DNA of 64,000 nucleotides from Bifidobacterium avesanii. GTDB lineage: Bacteria; Actinomycetota; Actinomycetes; Actinomycetales; Bifidobacteriaceae. The translations under genes and the position numbers were made by a program. The DNA is taken from the NCBI RefSeq assembly GCF_009299475.1, contig NZ_WBSN01000005.1:111102-175101 (forward strand). Direction: 5' to 3'. The notes beneath the pieces were generated by a model, which was not told the origin of the DNA, did not search any database, and worked only from the letters and a program-made list of their open reading frames with translations. Positions 24,892 to 35,529 of this stretch are shown piece after piece; position 1 is the stretch's first letter, and each line of letters opens with the position of its first letter.

Positions 24892-26328
24892 TTATTGGCG
24901 CTTGGACCGGTCCTCATGGAACCGTTCGCGGAACCGTTCGAGGGTTTCCGGGGTGAACGCGGGCATGCTCATGGTGACCGTGCCGTCGTCCAGCTGTCCC
25001 TCGCGCTCCTGCGGGGCAACGGCTGCGGGCGCATGCGCCGCCTTGGGCCCGGCCGCGGCGGCCGCCTCGTAGCGCCGGGACTGCGCGTGCAGCAGCACGC
25101 CGGACACCGCGGCGGCGAGCAGCGAGGCGACGAGCACCCCGAAGCGGCTTTCCGCGGACAGTTCGGTGTCCGCATAGGCGAGCGAGGCGATGAGGAACGA
25201 GACGGTGAAGCCGATGCCGCAGGCGCAGGCCGCCGGGAACAGGTCGCGCACGGCGAGCCCCTTGGCGAGCTTCAGCCCGAACACGCGCGTGGTGAGCCAC
25301 GCGGTGAGCATGACGCCGGTGGGTTTGCCCACCACGAGCGCCGCGGTGATGCCCACGACGACCGGCGAGACCATGAGCGCCGGGGTGAGCTCGCTGAAGC
25401 GCACGCCGGTGGCGAACAGGGCGAAGATCGGCAGGGCGACGAGCGCGGACAGCGGCTGCAACTTGTGGTGGTAGCGATGGGCGCGCGGCGACTTCTCGCC
25501 GAACATCTCGCGCGACGGGGTGAGCAGGCCCACCAGCACGCCTGCCAGCGTGGGGTGCACGCCGGCCTCGAACATCATCACCCACGCCAGCAGACCCACG
25601 ACCGCGGCAAGCAGCCACGGCACGCGGCGGCGGCGCACGAGCCACGCCCACGCGGCCGCGGCGAGGGCGATGCCGATGAACCAGTACCACGCGTTGAGCG
25701 AGGAGAAGAACACGGCGATGAGGATGATGGCCAGCAGGTCGTCCACGGTGGCGAGGGTCATGAGGAACGCGCGGATCGAGCCGGGCAGCGCCTTGGCGAA
25801 CAGGGCGAGCACCGCGAGCGAGAACGCGATGTCCGTGGCGGTGGGCACGGCCCAGCCCTGCGCGATGGTCGCATAGTCGAACACCTGCCCGGAGGCGATG
25901 GTCTGGAAGCCGGGTCCCGGCGGCGCGTACTCGGAGTACAGCCATGTGACGCCGAGGAACAGCACCGGGGGCACGAGCATGCCGCCCACCGCGCACAGCA
26001 TGGGCACGGCCGCCGCCTTCGGGTTGGCGAGCGAGCCGGTGGTGAGCTCCTGCTTGAGGTCCAGCCCCACCACGAGGAAGAACGCGGTGAGCAGCCCGTC
26101 CTGCGCCCAATGGCCGATGGGCAGGTCGATGTTGGTGTGCGGGATGCCGACGTGCGTCTCCGCGATGTGGCCGAACAGGTCCGCGGTGACCGGCAGGTTG
26201 GCGAGCACCAGCCCGAGGAAGGCAAATCCGAGCATGATGAGGCCGGAGATGCGGTCCGATGCCGCGATGTGCCTGACCGCGGTCCAGAAGCCACCGCGCC
26301 GATTCCGTCGATTCCCCTTGCCCGACAT
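24892..26328 (-). CDS. nhaA: Na+/H+ antiporter NhaA
   Basis: A cytoplasmic-membrane antiporter that exports Na+ in exchange for protons. It has about 12 hydrophobic segments. ATDIAFSLAVLALF (about 163-176) and TVDDLLAII (adjacent Asp at about 195-196) hold the ion-binding aspartates, and GVHPTLAGVLVGLLTP is also conserved. An Ala/Gln-rich C-terminal extension of about 60 residues is cytoplasmic. I start at 26328, where AGGTGG lies 5 nt upstream; an ATG at 26364 is an alternative. The gene stands alone. Confidence 0.93.
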   Translation of the reverse strand: MSGKGNRRNRRGGFWTAVRHIAASDRISGLIMLGFAFLGLVLANLPVTADLFGHIAETHVGIPHTNIDLPIGHWAQDGLLTAFFLVVGLDLKQELTTGSLANPKAAAVPMLCAVGGMLVPPVLFLGVTWLYSEYAPPGPGFQTIASGQVFDYATIAQGWAVPTATDIAFSLAVLALFAKALPGSIRAFLMTLATVDDLLAIILIAVFFSSLNAWYWFIGIALAAAAWAWLVRRRRVPWLLAAVVGLLAWVMMFEAGVHPTLAGVLVGLLTPSREMFGEKSPRAHRYHHKLQPLSALVALPIFALFATGVRFSELTPALMVSPVVVGITAALVVGKPTGVMLTAWLTTRVFGLKLAKGLAVRDLFPAACACGIGFTVSFLIASLAYADTELSAESRFGVLVASLLAAAVSGVLLHAQSRRYEAAAAAGPKAAHAPAAVAPQEREGQLDDGTVTMSMPAFTPETLERFRERFHEDRSKRQ

Positions 26329-26536
26329 GTTGCCCACCTGCAATTCCGTTCCCACCGTTTGCATGAATTCGGGAACATGTTGATTGTAACGGCCCCTTGC
26401 GGACGACCGGCGCCCGATCGCACGCAGCGCCCACGAGCCGGGCAACTCATTCCGGGAGCCGGACGGGAGGCGGCGAGGCGGTCGGCGCCGCGCCGCCGCC
26501 GGCACGACGGCCGTACAGCATGACGGCCGGAAATTG

Positions 26537-26571
26537 GAAAAGCCCTCGCGTCCATGCGGAGGCGAGGGCTT
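26537..26571 (-). terminator. Rho-independent terminator after the tRNA-Arg genes
   Basis: On the minus strand AAGCCCTCGC ... GCGAGGGCTT forms a 10-bp stem (26540-26549 with 26562-26571) followed by TTTT. It starts 5 nt past the 3' end of the distal tRNA-Arg. Confidence 0.85.
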
Positions 26572-26575
26572 CAAG

Positions 26576-26649
26576 TGCGCCAGACAGGATTCGAACCTGC
26601 GACCTGCTGATCCGTAGTCAGCTGCTCTAATCCGCTGGGCTACTGGCGC
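26576..26649 (-). tRNA. tRNA-Arg (anticodon ACG), distal copy
   Basis: 74-nt cloverleaf: acceptor stem GCGCCAG/CTGGCGC, anticodon arm GCTGA-CTACGGA-TCAGC with anticodon ACG, T arm GCAGG-TTCGAAT-CCTGT. No CCA is encoded. Identical to the copy 143 bp away. ACG, with A34 edited to inosine, reads CGT, CGC and CGA. The spacer to the first copy (26650-26718) contains no gene. Confidence 0.96.
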
Positions 26650-26718
26650 ATGCTACCGTTTCAAGGAGATAGCTCCCTTCATGAAAGAACCCGGCCCTTT
26701 CAGGCCGAGACCTTCACG

Positions 26719-26792
26719 TGCGCCAGACAGGATTCGAACCTGCGACCTGCTGATCCGTAGTCAGCTGCTCTAATCCGCTGGGCTACTGGCGC
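26719..26792 (-). tRNA. tRNA-Arg (anticodon ACG), proximal copy
   Basis: Identical in sequence to the tRNA at 26576-26649. It is first in transcription order behind a recognisable sigma-70-type promoter at 26850-26878. The two genes are probably made as one precursor that ends at the hairpin at 26537-26571. Confidence 0.96.
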
Positions 26793-26849
26793 ATGTTGCC
26801 CGTCAAAGCAGTCCTTCCGAAGAAGTGCTTGCTTCAGGCAACTCGAATA

Positions 26850-26878
26850 TGTTACCGCTCTTGCCGGATTTGTCCAAA
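26850..26878 (-). promoter_or_regulatory. Promoter of the tRNA-Arg pair
   Basis: On the minus strand TTGGAC (26873-26878) and TAACAT (26850-26855) are separated by exactly 17 bp, close to the housekeeping consensus. Predicted transcription begins about 50 nt before the first tRNA. Confidence 0.65.
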
Positions 26879-26909
26879 CGTCGGCATGTCGCGCGGAATT
26901 CCAACGTTT

Positions 26910-28424
<1,515 letters not shown>

Positions 28425-28562
28425 GGCGTTCTCCTCCCTTGCAGACGCGGTCCCCGATACGCCGCAGCCCGCATTCCCCACAGTACTGCATGAAGCCGCA
28501 CTGCGCGGGAACGCGGGCTGCGAAGCGCATCGCGTGTCCGGCCGGACGCCGGATCCGGCACG

Positions 28563-29210
28563 TTACTTGCGGTGCTCGAGCACCTCGTCGACGATGCCGT
28601 ATTCCTTGGCCTGCGGGGCCGTGAGGATGGTGTCGACCTCGATGTCCTTGCGGATCTTCTCGGGATCCTGGCCAGTGTGCTTGGCGAGCGTGTTCTCGAG
28701 CCATTCGCGCAGGCGGATCATTTCCTTGGCCTGCAGCTCGATCTCGGTGGCCTTGCCGAAGTCCTGGCCCATGGCGGGCTGGTGGATGAGCACGCGGGCG
28801 TTCGGCAGCATGAGGCGCTTGCCGTGCGCGCCGGCAGCCAGCAGGATCGCGGCGGCGGAGGCGGCCTGGCCGAGGCACACGGTGGCCACGTCCGGCTTGA
28901 TGTACTGCATGGTGTCGTAGATAGCGGTCATGGCCGTCATGGAGCCGCCGGGCGAGTTGATGTACACCGTCACATCGCGGTTCGGATCCTGCGACTCGAG
29001 CACCAGCAACTGGGCCATGATGTCGTCGGCGGAGGTGTCGTCCACCTGCACGCCCATGAAGACGATGCGGTCCTCGAACAGGCGGGTGTACGGGTCCTGG
29101 CGCTTGTAGCCGTACGGGGTCTTCTCCTCGAACTGCGGCAGGATGTAGCGGGCCTGCGGGCCGGCCAGACGCTGGGCGCGGGCCACGAAACGGGCTTCTT
29201 CGCTTGCCAT
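28563..29210 (-). CDS. clpP2: ATP-dependent Clp protease proteolytic subunit, ClpP2
   Basis: A serine protease subunit of the mixed ClpP1P2 barrel found in actinobacteria. The triad is S118 (GQAASAAAI), H143 (LIHQPAMG) and D193 (EVDTILTAP). The protein is 215 aa and its N-terminal 40 residues differ from ClpP1. The gene lies 20 bp downstream of clpP1, so the two are coexpressed. Confidence 0.96.
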   Translation of the reverse strand: MASEEARFVARAQRLAGPQARYILPQFEEKTPYGYKRQDPYTRLFEDRIVFMGVQVDDTSADDIMAQLLVLESQDPNRDVTVYINSPGGSMTAMTAIYDTMQYIKPDVATVCLGQAASAAAILLAAGAHGKRLMLPNARVLIHQPAMGQDFGKATEIELQAKEMIRLREWLENTLAKHTGQDPEKIRKDIEVDTILTAPQAKEYGIVDEVLEHRK

Positions 29211-29230
29211 GATGTGTTTGCTCCTTCCCG

Positions 29231-29860
29231 TCAGGCGTTCTCGCCGTTGTGCTGCGCGGCGCTCATCGAGCCGGCGTTGGTGACGAGTTTGTCCACGAAG
29301 CCGTACTCGAGCGCCTGCTGCGCGGTGTACCAGTGGTCGTATTCGTTGTCGCGGTAGATCTCCTCCACCGTGTGGCCGGTCTGCTCGGCCGTGAGCTCGG
29401 CCATGGTGCGCTTCATGTCCATGATGAGCTCGGCGTTGATGCGCACGTCGGTCGTGGTGCCGCCCACGCCGCCGGACGGCTGGTGCATGAGCACGCGGGC
29501 GTGCGAGGTGAGGAAGCGCTTGCCCTTGGTGCCGGAGCTCAGCAGGAACTGGCCCATGGAGGCGCACATGCCCAGGCCCACGGTGGCCACGTCCGGCTCG
29601 ATGAGCTGCATGGTGTCGTAGATGGCCATGCCGGCGGTGATCGAGCCGCCGGGCGAGTTGATGTACAGCCAGATGTCCTTCTTCGGGTCCTCGGCCGCGA
29701 GCATGAGCATCTGGGCGCAGATGCGGTTGGCCATCGCGTCGGCCACCTCCTCGCCGAGCCAGATGATGCGGTCCTTCAAAAGACGGTTGAAAATCGGATC
29801 CATGGGACCCGCGGGGGCGTCCTCGCCGGCCATCATGGGCAGGGTTGCAAAATCGCTCAC
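29231..29860 (-). CDS. clpP1: ATP-dependent Clp protease proteolytic subunit, ClpP1
   Basis: Partner of ClpP2. The triad is S101 (MCASMGQFL), H126 (LMHQPSGG) and D175 (NEYDHWYTA). I place the start at the GTG at 29860 because GAAGGAG ends 5 nt upstream. The ATG at 29878 would put that ribosome site inside the gene and has none of its own. The operon order is clpP1-clpP2-clpX. I see no clear ClgR site in the short upstream region. Confidence 0.95.
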   Translation of the reverse strand: MSDFATLPMMAGEDAPAGPMDPIFNRLLKDRIIWLGEEVADAMANRICAQMLMLAAEDPKKDIWLYINSPGGSITAGMAIYDTMQLIEPDVATVGLGMCASMGQFLLSSGTKGKRFLTSHARVLMHQPSGGVGGTTTDVRINAELIMDMKRTMAELTAEQTGHTVEEIYRDNEYDHWYTAQQALEYGFVDKLVTNAGSMSAAQHNGENA

Positions 29861-29975
29861 CTTGTCTCCTTCATACATTGCACAAACACCGTCCATCCTA
29901 CCGACTCCAACCGACGCGCGTCCCGGTTTCGCCCGTCTTTCGGCTCCCCGCGCAACGGCCGGCCCGCTCGGCGGC

Positions 29976-31388
29976 CTACTTGGCCGCCCGCTTGTCCGCC
30001 CGCCTGCCCATCCGCCCGACCATGAACGAGGAGACGAGCGCGGAGACGGCCACGGCCAGTCCGACCGGCACGAAGAACGCGATCGGCGCCCCGCTGAGCT
30101 CCATGACCAGGCACGTGGCCATGAGCGGGGCCTGCTGGGAGGCGGACAGCAGCGCCGCGGCGCCGATCAGCGCGCAGGCGGCCACCGAATCCGAGGGGAA
30201 CGCGAACAGCCACATGAGGCCCAGCATCGCGCCCAGCGTGGAGCCGAGGGCGATGCCCGGCTGGAGCACGCCGCCGGAGGCCCCGGAGCGGATCGTGAGC
30301 AGCGTGACCACGGCCTTGGCGGCGAACGCGAGCGCCAGCACGCCGAGCATGGCCCACACGTGCGCCCGCGTGGAGGCGGCGCCCGCGTTGACCGCGAGCC
30401 CGGCGTCCGTCCCGGCGAGCAGCGTCCATGGCGAGGCGGCAGCGGATTCGGCCGACTGGACCGCGCCGGAGGAGCCGGCCGCGTCGGACAGGAAGGTGCT
30501 GAACCCGAGCTGGGCGGCGGCGCGCCCGTTGCCCATCACCTCGGGCACGAAGACCGCGACCGCGGCGGTGGCGAGGCCGGCCAGCGGCATCCGCCACAGG
30601 ATGGCCCGCCCCTTGGGCTTGTGCGATTCGGCCCACGCGGAGCCCCTGCGGAACAGCGCGCCGGCCACGCCGCACGCCGCGCCGCACAGCAGTGCGAAGA
30701 GCATGAGGCTCGGCGTCGACTCCGGCTGCATGGCGGTGATGTCGTAGAACGTGTGGCGGCCCTTGATGGCGGAGGCCGTGAACGCGGCGACGGCGGACAT
30801 ACCGAGGCCGAAGGCGACCTTCTCGATCGTCACGTCCGCCAGCAGGATCTCCACGGCGAAGAACATGCCGGCCAGCGGCGCGTCGTACACGCCGCCCAGG
30901 CCCGCGCCCGCGGCGACGGCGACCACCGTGCGCCGGTCGAGGCCGTGCTCCCCGTCGATGCGCAACAGGTCGCAGAAGCGCTGGGCCAGCATCGCGCCGA
31001 GTTCGCGCGGGGCGACCTCGCGGCCGATCGACGCGCCGGAGCCCACGATGAAGATCTGCAGCGCCACGTGGACCACGGTCTGCCACACGGGCATGCGGTC
31101 GCCCGCCACGGCCCTCTTGACCGACGGCACCTTGGCGGTCCTGCCGCGCAGCAGGTACCACGCGACGCCGGCAATCGCGAGCCCGGCGACCACCGACAGG
31201 CCCCTGCGCACGGCGGGCACGGCGAACGGCCCGGGCTGACCCGACCCCTCGACGTAGCCGAGCATCACGCGCTCGACGCCGTACAGCAGCAGTGTGAGCA
31301 GGCCCGCGCCCGCGCCGATCAGCGCGCCGAGCACGGCGATCGCCGCCGCGATCCAGCCCAGACGTTTGACGTCAACGTTCCGTTCCAT
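29976..31388 (-). CDS. ClC-family chloride channel/antiporter
   Basis: A polytopic membrane protein (470 aa) of the ClC family, moving Cl- or F- with or without protons. The selectivity segments are recognisable but divergent: [17 protein letters not shown] contains the gating-Glu region (GREVAP for GREGP), [13 protein letters not shown] stands for the GxFxP element, and [13 protein letters not shown] follows. It has no CBS domains. The start has GGAGG upstream. It is separated from tig by a terminator. Whether it is a channel or an exchanger cannot be decided from sequence. Confidence 0.88.
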   Translation of the reverse strand: MERNVDVKRLGWIAAAIAVLGALIGAGAGLLTLLLYGVERVMLGYVEGSGQPGPFAVPAVRRGLSVVAGLAIAGVAWYLLRGRTAKVPSVKRAVAGDRMPVWQTVVHVALQIFIVGSGASIGREVAPRELGAMLAQRFCDLLRIDGEHGLDRRTVVAVAAGAGLGGVYDAPLAGMFFAVEILLADVTIEKVAFGLGMSAVAAFTASAIKGRHTFYDITAMQPESTPSLMLFALLCGAACGVAGALFRRGSAWAESHKPKGRAILWRMPLAGLATAAVAVFVPEVMGNGRAAAQLGFSTFLSDAAGSSGAVQSAESAAASPWTLLAGTDAGLAVNAGAASTRAHVWAMLGVLALAFAAKAVVTLLTIRSGASGGVLQPGIALGSTLGAMLGLMWLFAFPSDSVAACALIGAAALLSASQQAPLMATCLVMELSGAPIAFFVPVGLAVAVSALVSSFMVGRMGRRADKRAAK

Positions 31389-31426
31389 GTTCGTTCCTCC
31401 ACGCGATCGGGATGATGCCCGGACAA

Positions 31427-31460
31427 AAGCAGAGCCCGGAACCACTCGGGTCCCGGGCTC
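31427..31460 (-). terminator. Terminator after tig
   Basis: On the minus strand GAGCCCGGGACCCGAGT...CCGGGCTC forms a long GC stem (31433-31460), followed by TGCTTTTG. It lies 60 bp beyond the tig stop and just upstream of the ClC gene. Confidence 0.75.
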
Positions 31461-31520
31461 GTTGCCTGTACTTACGCGACCGATGCGGGCCGCGTGCTAG
31501 ACGCGTACGGCCTCACCGGC

Positions 31521-32906
31521 TCACTCGGCGTCGGCGGCCTTGTCGTCCTTGTTGGCGATCTCGTCGGCCACGGCGGCAGCGGCGGAGGCGGCCTCGACGG
31601 ACTGCTCCTCCTCTTCCTCGGCGGCCTCGCCCAGGAACTTGGACAGGTCAAGGGCGTTGCCCTCGGTGTCCTTGAAGGTCACGGCCTTCATGCCGGCGAC
31701 CATGCCCTTGGAGCGGCCGACTTCCTGCACGGCGGAGCCGATCTGGCCGTTCTGGATGATGGCCTGGATGAAGCGGTTCGGGTCCATGCCGTACTGCTGG
31801 GCGATGGAGGCGAGGAACTGGAAGACCTCGTTCTGGGAGACCTTCACGTCCATCTTCTCGGCGAGGACGTCGAGCACGATCTGGTCGCGCAGTTCCTTCT
31901 CGACGGTCTCCTCGGCTTCCTTCTTCTGCTCGTCGGTGGCCTTGGCCGGGTCGGCGGTCACGTTCTTGAGCTGCTGCTCGATCATCTCCTTCTTCACGCC
32001 CTTCGGCAGCGGGATCTCGAGACCCTCCTGCAGCTTGGCGATGAAGGCGTCGCGGGCGTCGGTGGCCTGACGGGCCTCGAGGTCCGCCTCGCACTGCTTG
32101 CGCACGTCGGCCTTGAGCTCGTCGAGCGTGTCGAACTCGGAGGCCTCCTGGGCGAAGTCGTCGTTGAGCTCCGGGAGCTCCTCGGCCTTCACGGAGTTGA
32201 CCTTCACCTTGACCTGGGCCTTCTCGCCCTCGTGGTCGCCGCCCTGCAGGGTGGACTCGAAGGTGGTCTCCTCGCCGGCGGACAGGCCCTCGAGGGCCTC
32301 GTCGATGCCGTCGAGCATGGTGCCGGAACCGAGCTCGTAGCTCACGCCCTCCTGGGAGTCGACGGTCTCGCCGTCGATGGAGGCGGTCAGGTCGATGTTG
32401 GCGAAGTCGCCCTTGGCGGCCGGGCGGTCCACGCCGACCAGGGTGCCGAAGCGCTGGCGCAGGTTCTCGAGGCGCTTATCCACGTCCTCGTCGGATACGG
32501 CGGGCTTGGCGACCTCGATCTCGAGGCCGTTGAGCTCCGGGAGCTCAACGTCGGGACGACGCTCGACGGTGGCCACGAACTTGAGCTTGGTCTCGTCCTT
32601 GGCGGAGGCCGGCACGTCCTGCACGTCGATCTCCGGCTGGGCCATCGGGTGGATCTTCTTCTCCTCGAGGGCCTTGGAGTACAGCTCCGGGACCGCGGAG
32701 TTCACGGCCTCGCCGGCGACGGCGCCGAAGCCGATGCGCTGGTCGATGATCTTGCCGGGCACGTGGCCCTTGCGGAAGCCGGGGACGTTGACCTGCTTGC
32801 CGATCTCCTTGCGGGCGGCGTCGAGGTACGGGTTGAACTCCTCCGGGTCAACGGTGACGGTGAGCTTCACCTTGGTCGGCTCGAGGTTACGAACGCTGAT
32901 TTTCAC
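31521..32906 (-). CDS. tig: Trigger factor (ribosome-associated chaperone, prolyl isomerase)
   Basis: Binds the ribosome exit tunnel and shields nascent chains. The N-terminal ribosome-binding loop VPGFRKGHVPG (about 38-48) is diagnostic. The PPIase domain (about 165-245) has GDFANIDLTAS and FESTLQG, and the helical C-terminal domain follows with an acidic Ala/Glu tail (about 425-461). I take the GTG at 32906 because GGAG lies 7 nt upstream. It heads the gene order leading to the clp genes, as in many bacteria. Confidence 0.96.
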   Translation of the reverse strand: MKISVRNLEPTKVKLTVTVDPEEFNPYLDAARKEIGKQVNVPGFRKGHVPGKIIDQRIGFGAVAGEAVNSAVPELYSKALEEKKIHPMAQPEIDVQDVPASAKDETKLKFVATVERRPDVELPELNGLEIEVAKPAVSDEDVDKRLENLRQRFGTLVGVDRPAAKGDFANIDLTASIDGETVDSQEGVSYELGSGTMLDGIDEALEGLSAGEETTFESTLQGGDHEGEKAQVKVKVNSVKAEELPELNDDFAQEASEFDTLDELKADVRKQCEADLEARQATDARDAFIAKLQEGLEIPLPKGVKKEMIEQQLKNVTADPAKATDEQKKEAEETVEKELRDQIVLDVLAEKMDVKVSQNEVFQFLASIAQQYGMDPNRFIQAIIQNGQIGSAVQEVGRSKGMVAGMKAVTFKDTEGNALDLSKFLGEAAEEEEEQSVEAASAAAAVADEIANKDDKAADAE

Positions 32907-32957
32907 GTTTATGCTCCAATATTCTTGAAACCATACAGTTCTGCCAAAAGGCAACCG

Positions 32958-34244
32958 TTACATAATAGCGCGGGTCACGGACGCTGCGATCAGACCGACC
33001 TGCCAGCGCCTTGCGCCCTGCCCGGCGAGGAACTCCGCCACGTCGCGCGACGCCGGTTCGTCGGTCCAGCACAGGTTGCGGATGTACTGCGGCTTGACGA
33101 TGACGTCGGCCGGGGTGCGCGTGTCCTCGGCGATCTGGTTGATCACCCTGCGCGCCGCCTGCAGGCGGGCGTAGCGCTCGGGGTGGCGGTCCTCCCAGTA
33201 GCGCATGGAGCGCGGGGCGTTGCCCTCGTCGGACGCGGGGGGCGGCGGCACGGGCCAGTCGTCGGGCTTGAGGGCCAGCGCCTCGCCGATCGCGTCCTTC
33301 CACACGGAGGGCTTGACCTCGCGCTGGATGGGCGCGTACCGCTCGAACATCTTGTCCTGCTCGCTGCCGGTGTGGACGCGCACGCGCTCGTTGAGCGAGC
33401 GGATGGCGCGGAATTCGCGGGCGTTGCGCGGCTTTTTGACCGCCGCCTCGATGATCGACGCATCGGCGAGCAGCAGGTTCGGGGAGATGTCGTACCGGCG
33501 GGCGATCTCGTCGCGCCGGGTCCACAGGGCGCGGGCGACCGCAAGGCCCCGCCGGTCGCGGGCGAGCACGTTGATGCGCGAGATGTGCCGCCACGGCTGG
33601 GGCGAACGCTCCCGCGGGGCCATGCCCTTGGCGAGCAGGTACGCGAACTCCTCGCGCGCCCAGCCGTCCTTGCCCTGCCGCCTGAGCTCGGCGGTCATGC
33701 GGTCCTCCAGCTCGATGAGCAGCTCCACGTCCAGCGCCGCGTAGTTGCGCCAGTCGCGCGGCAGTGGACGGTACGACCAGTCGGCGGCGGAATGCTCCTT
33801 GGCGAGCGTGAGCCCCAGGAAGTGCTCGGTGACGGCGGCCAGCCCGAAGCGGTGCAGGCCGAGCATGCGCGCGGCCATTTCGGTGTCGAACAGGGCCTTG
33901 GGGCGCATGCCCAGATCCGCGAAGCCGGGCAGGTCCTGAAGCGAGTCGTGCAGGATCCACGCCGAGTCGCCCACCGCGAGGTTGAAGTCGTCCCAGCTGC
34001 CGCCCTCGGCGGCCACGGCGATGGGGTCGACGAGCGCGATGCCCGCGCCTTCGCGCTTGAACTGCACGAGCCAGTCCTCGTGCCCGTAGCGGAAGCCGGA
34101 CGCGCGCTCGGCGTCGGCGGCCACGGACCCCGTGCCCTGTGCGAAACGTTGGATCACGCGGCGGAATGCGTCGAGCGTGTCGGTCAGCTCGGGCACTCCC
34201 CCGCGCGGTTCGGCCAGCAGACGAGGCTCATCGGCTGCGTTCAC
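32958..34244 (-). CDS. rnd: Ribonuclease D family 3'-5' exonuclease with HRDC domain
   Basis: Probably trims tRNA and other structured RNA 3' ends. DEDDy exonuclease residues are visible: D44 and E46 (ADAERASG), D104 (HDSLQDL), then Y168 and D172 (YAALDVELLIEL). An HRDC domain (about 210-290) follows, and a second helical region ends the 428-aa protein. It overlaps no neighbour and lies 36 bp downstream of the DUF3000 gene, a pair conserved in actinobacteria. Confidence 0.9.
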   Translation of the reverse strand: MNAADEPRLLAEPRGGVPELTDTLDAFRRVIQRFAQGTGSVAADAERASGFRYGHEDWLVQFKREGAGIALVDPIAVAAEGGSWDDFNLAVGDSAWILHDSLQDLPGFADLGMRPKALFDTEMAARMLGLHRFGLAAVTEHFLGLTLAKEHSAADWSYRPLPRDWRNYAALDVELLIELEDRMTAELRRQGKDGWAREEFAYLLAKGMAPRERSPQPWRHISRINVLARDRRGLAVARALWTRRDEIARRYDISPNLLLADASIIEAAVKKPRNAREFRAIRSLNERVRVHTGSEQDKMFERYAPIQREVKPSVWKDAIGEALALKPDDWPVPPPPASDEGNAPRSMRYWEDRHPERYARLQAARRVINQIAEDTRTPADVIVKPQYIRNLCWTDEPASRDVAEFLAGQGARRWQVGLIAASVTRAIM

Positions 34245-34280
34245 GGCGGCGGCTCCTTCACGGACGGTCTTGCGACCGGA

Positions 34281-34982
34281 TCATTCAACGACGATTGAGG
34301 ATGCGAACCGCGCCCAGGCGGCGACGTGCGCGCCGGCGTCGGCATCCTGCGTCTCCATGGTGGCAGGTGTCCATGACACCCGTATCTCCAGGGAGCAGTC
34401 GTCGATGTGGGGTCCGTGATCGGCCGGATAGCGCGCGTTGCTGGCTACGGTGACCGTGCCGTCGAGGCTGCCGGGCAGGGCGAGCGGCTGCAGTACGTCC
34501 ATCACGCCGTCCCATGCCATGTCCGCGGCGAGCGCGTGGTTGGCGTGGGTGTCGGAGGGGCCGGAATCCATCGGCATGGCCAGCAGGGCGACGCACCGCC
34601 AGCGGGAGCGCCACGCGGGGTTGGGACGGCGGTCGTGGAGCACCATGATCCAGCCGGAGCGCCGGCCTTCGCCGCACGCGATCTCCACGCCGATGCCGTA
34701 GTCGCACAGGCCGGAGGGCACGGGGATTTCGCGGTAGGACACGCCTTCGACGCGCGGCATGGCCTTGACCGACGCCACCGCCGCAAGCACGTCGGCGGGA
34801 ACGCCCGCGGGAACATCCGTGGGCACGCCGGCGGACGCCTCCGAGGGCGCATTCGCCGGTGCGTTGGCCGGCGCGTTGGCCGGTACGGCGTCGGCGGCCC
34901 GGGGCACGGGCGCCGCATCGCGCCGCATGTCCTCCAAGTCAGCCGGGACGTCCGCACCCGGAAACCGAAAGATGCTGGCCAT
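34281..34982 (-). CDS. DUF3000 family protein
   Basis: A 233-aa actinobacterial protein of unknown function, usually encoded beside RNase D as here. The conserved domain starts about residue 70 (MPRVEGVSYREIPVPSGL) and includes GWIMVLHDRRPNPAW and the C-terminal LEIRVSWTP. A low-complexity segment of tandem APAN and GVPTDVPA units (about 35-65) precedes it and is peculiar to this lineage. No catalytic signature is evident. Confidence 0.82.
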   Translation of the reverse strand: MASIFRFPGADVPADLEDMRRDAAPVPRAADAVPANAPANAPANAPSEASAGVPTDVPAGVPADVLAAVASVKAMPRVEGVSYREIPVPSGLCDYGIGVEIACGEGRRSGWIMVLHDRRPNPAWRSRWRCVALLAMPMDSGPSDTHANHALAADMAWDGVMDVLQPLALPGSLDGTVTVASNARYPADHGPHIDDCSLEIRVSWTPATMETQDADAGAHVAAWARFASSIVVE

Positions 34983-35095
34983 GATTCAAGGCTACGCGGT
35001 GCGCCGGGCGAATCCGCGCATTGCGGGTCGCGCCGGCCGCCCGGCGTGTCGCGCCGGCCAAGTCCGATCACGTATGACTGCGCCTGACCGCGGCA

Positions 35096-35492
35096 ATCGG
35101 TCCAACCTGCGCCCTGTGCAACGCGCGTTGGAACGATCGACCGCAAAATGCGCCTCCGGAAGGCCCGAAAAATGCCTGATCGGTCCAAGCTACGTTTCAA
35201 GCGGCGCGGGTTGGAACGATCGCGCAGGAATGCGGCATTGCGCAAAGAACGGCAATATCCGATCGTTCCAACCCGCGCATTGGAACGGACGGATTGGAAC
35301 GATCGGGAGAATGCGCGACGCGCAGTGAGGCGAATACGCTGTGCAAGGCCGGAAAATCATCCGATCGGTCCAACCTGCGCCCCTCGAATCGCACGTTGGA
35401 CCGATCCGACGAAAATACCGCCCCGAAAAGGGCCGAAAAACGCCCGATCGGTCCAATCCGCGAACCGGAGTGCGCAGGTTGGACCGATTGGG
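35096..35492. repeat. Hairpin repeat cluster C (five copies) filling the DUF3000-pflA gap
   Basis: Left arms start at 35096, 35178, 35261, 35363 and 35446; right arms end near 35137, 35221, 35306, 35406 and 35492. Left-arm intervals are 82, 83, 102 and 83 bp. Arms read GATCGGTCCAA or GATCGTTCCAA with complements TTGGACCGATC or TTGGAACGATC. Loops of about 22 nt often extend the stem with CCTGCGC...GCGCAGG. Spacers before copies 2, 4 and 5 carry CCGAAAAA- or CCGGAAAA-type stretches. The gap 34983-35529 holds no gene. Confidence 0.85.
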
Positions 35493-35529
35493 CGATGGCA
35501 AGCGCGGCGGACGGGCTTGGCGGACGGGC

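Noticed and set aside
35096..35492. CRISPR array
   Set aside because: The repeats are spaced regularly, but they are long palindromes of variable sequence, the spacers resemble one another, and there are no cas genes.
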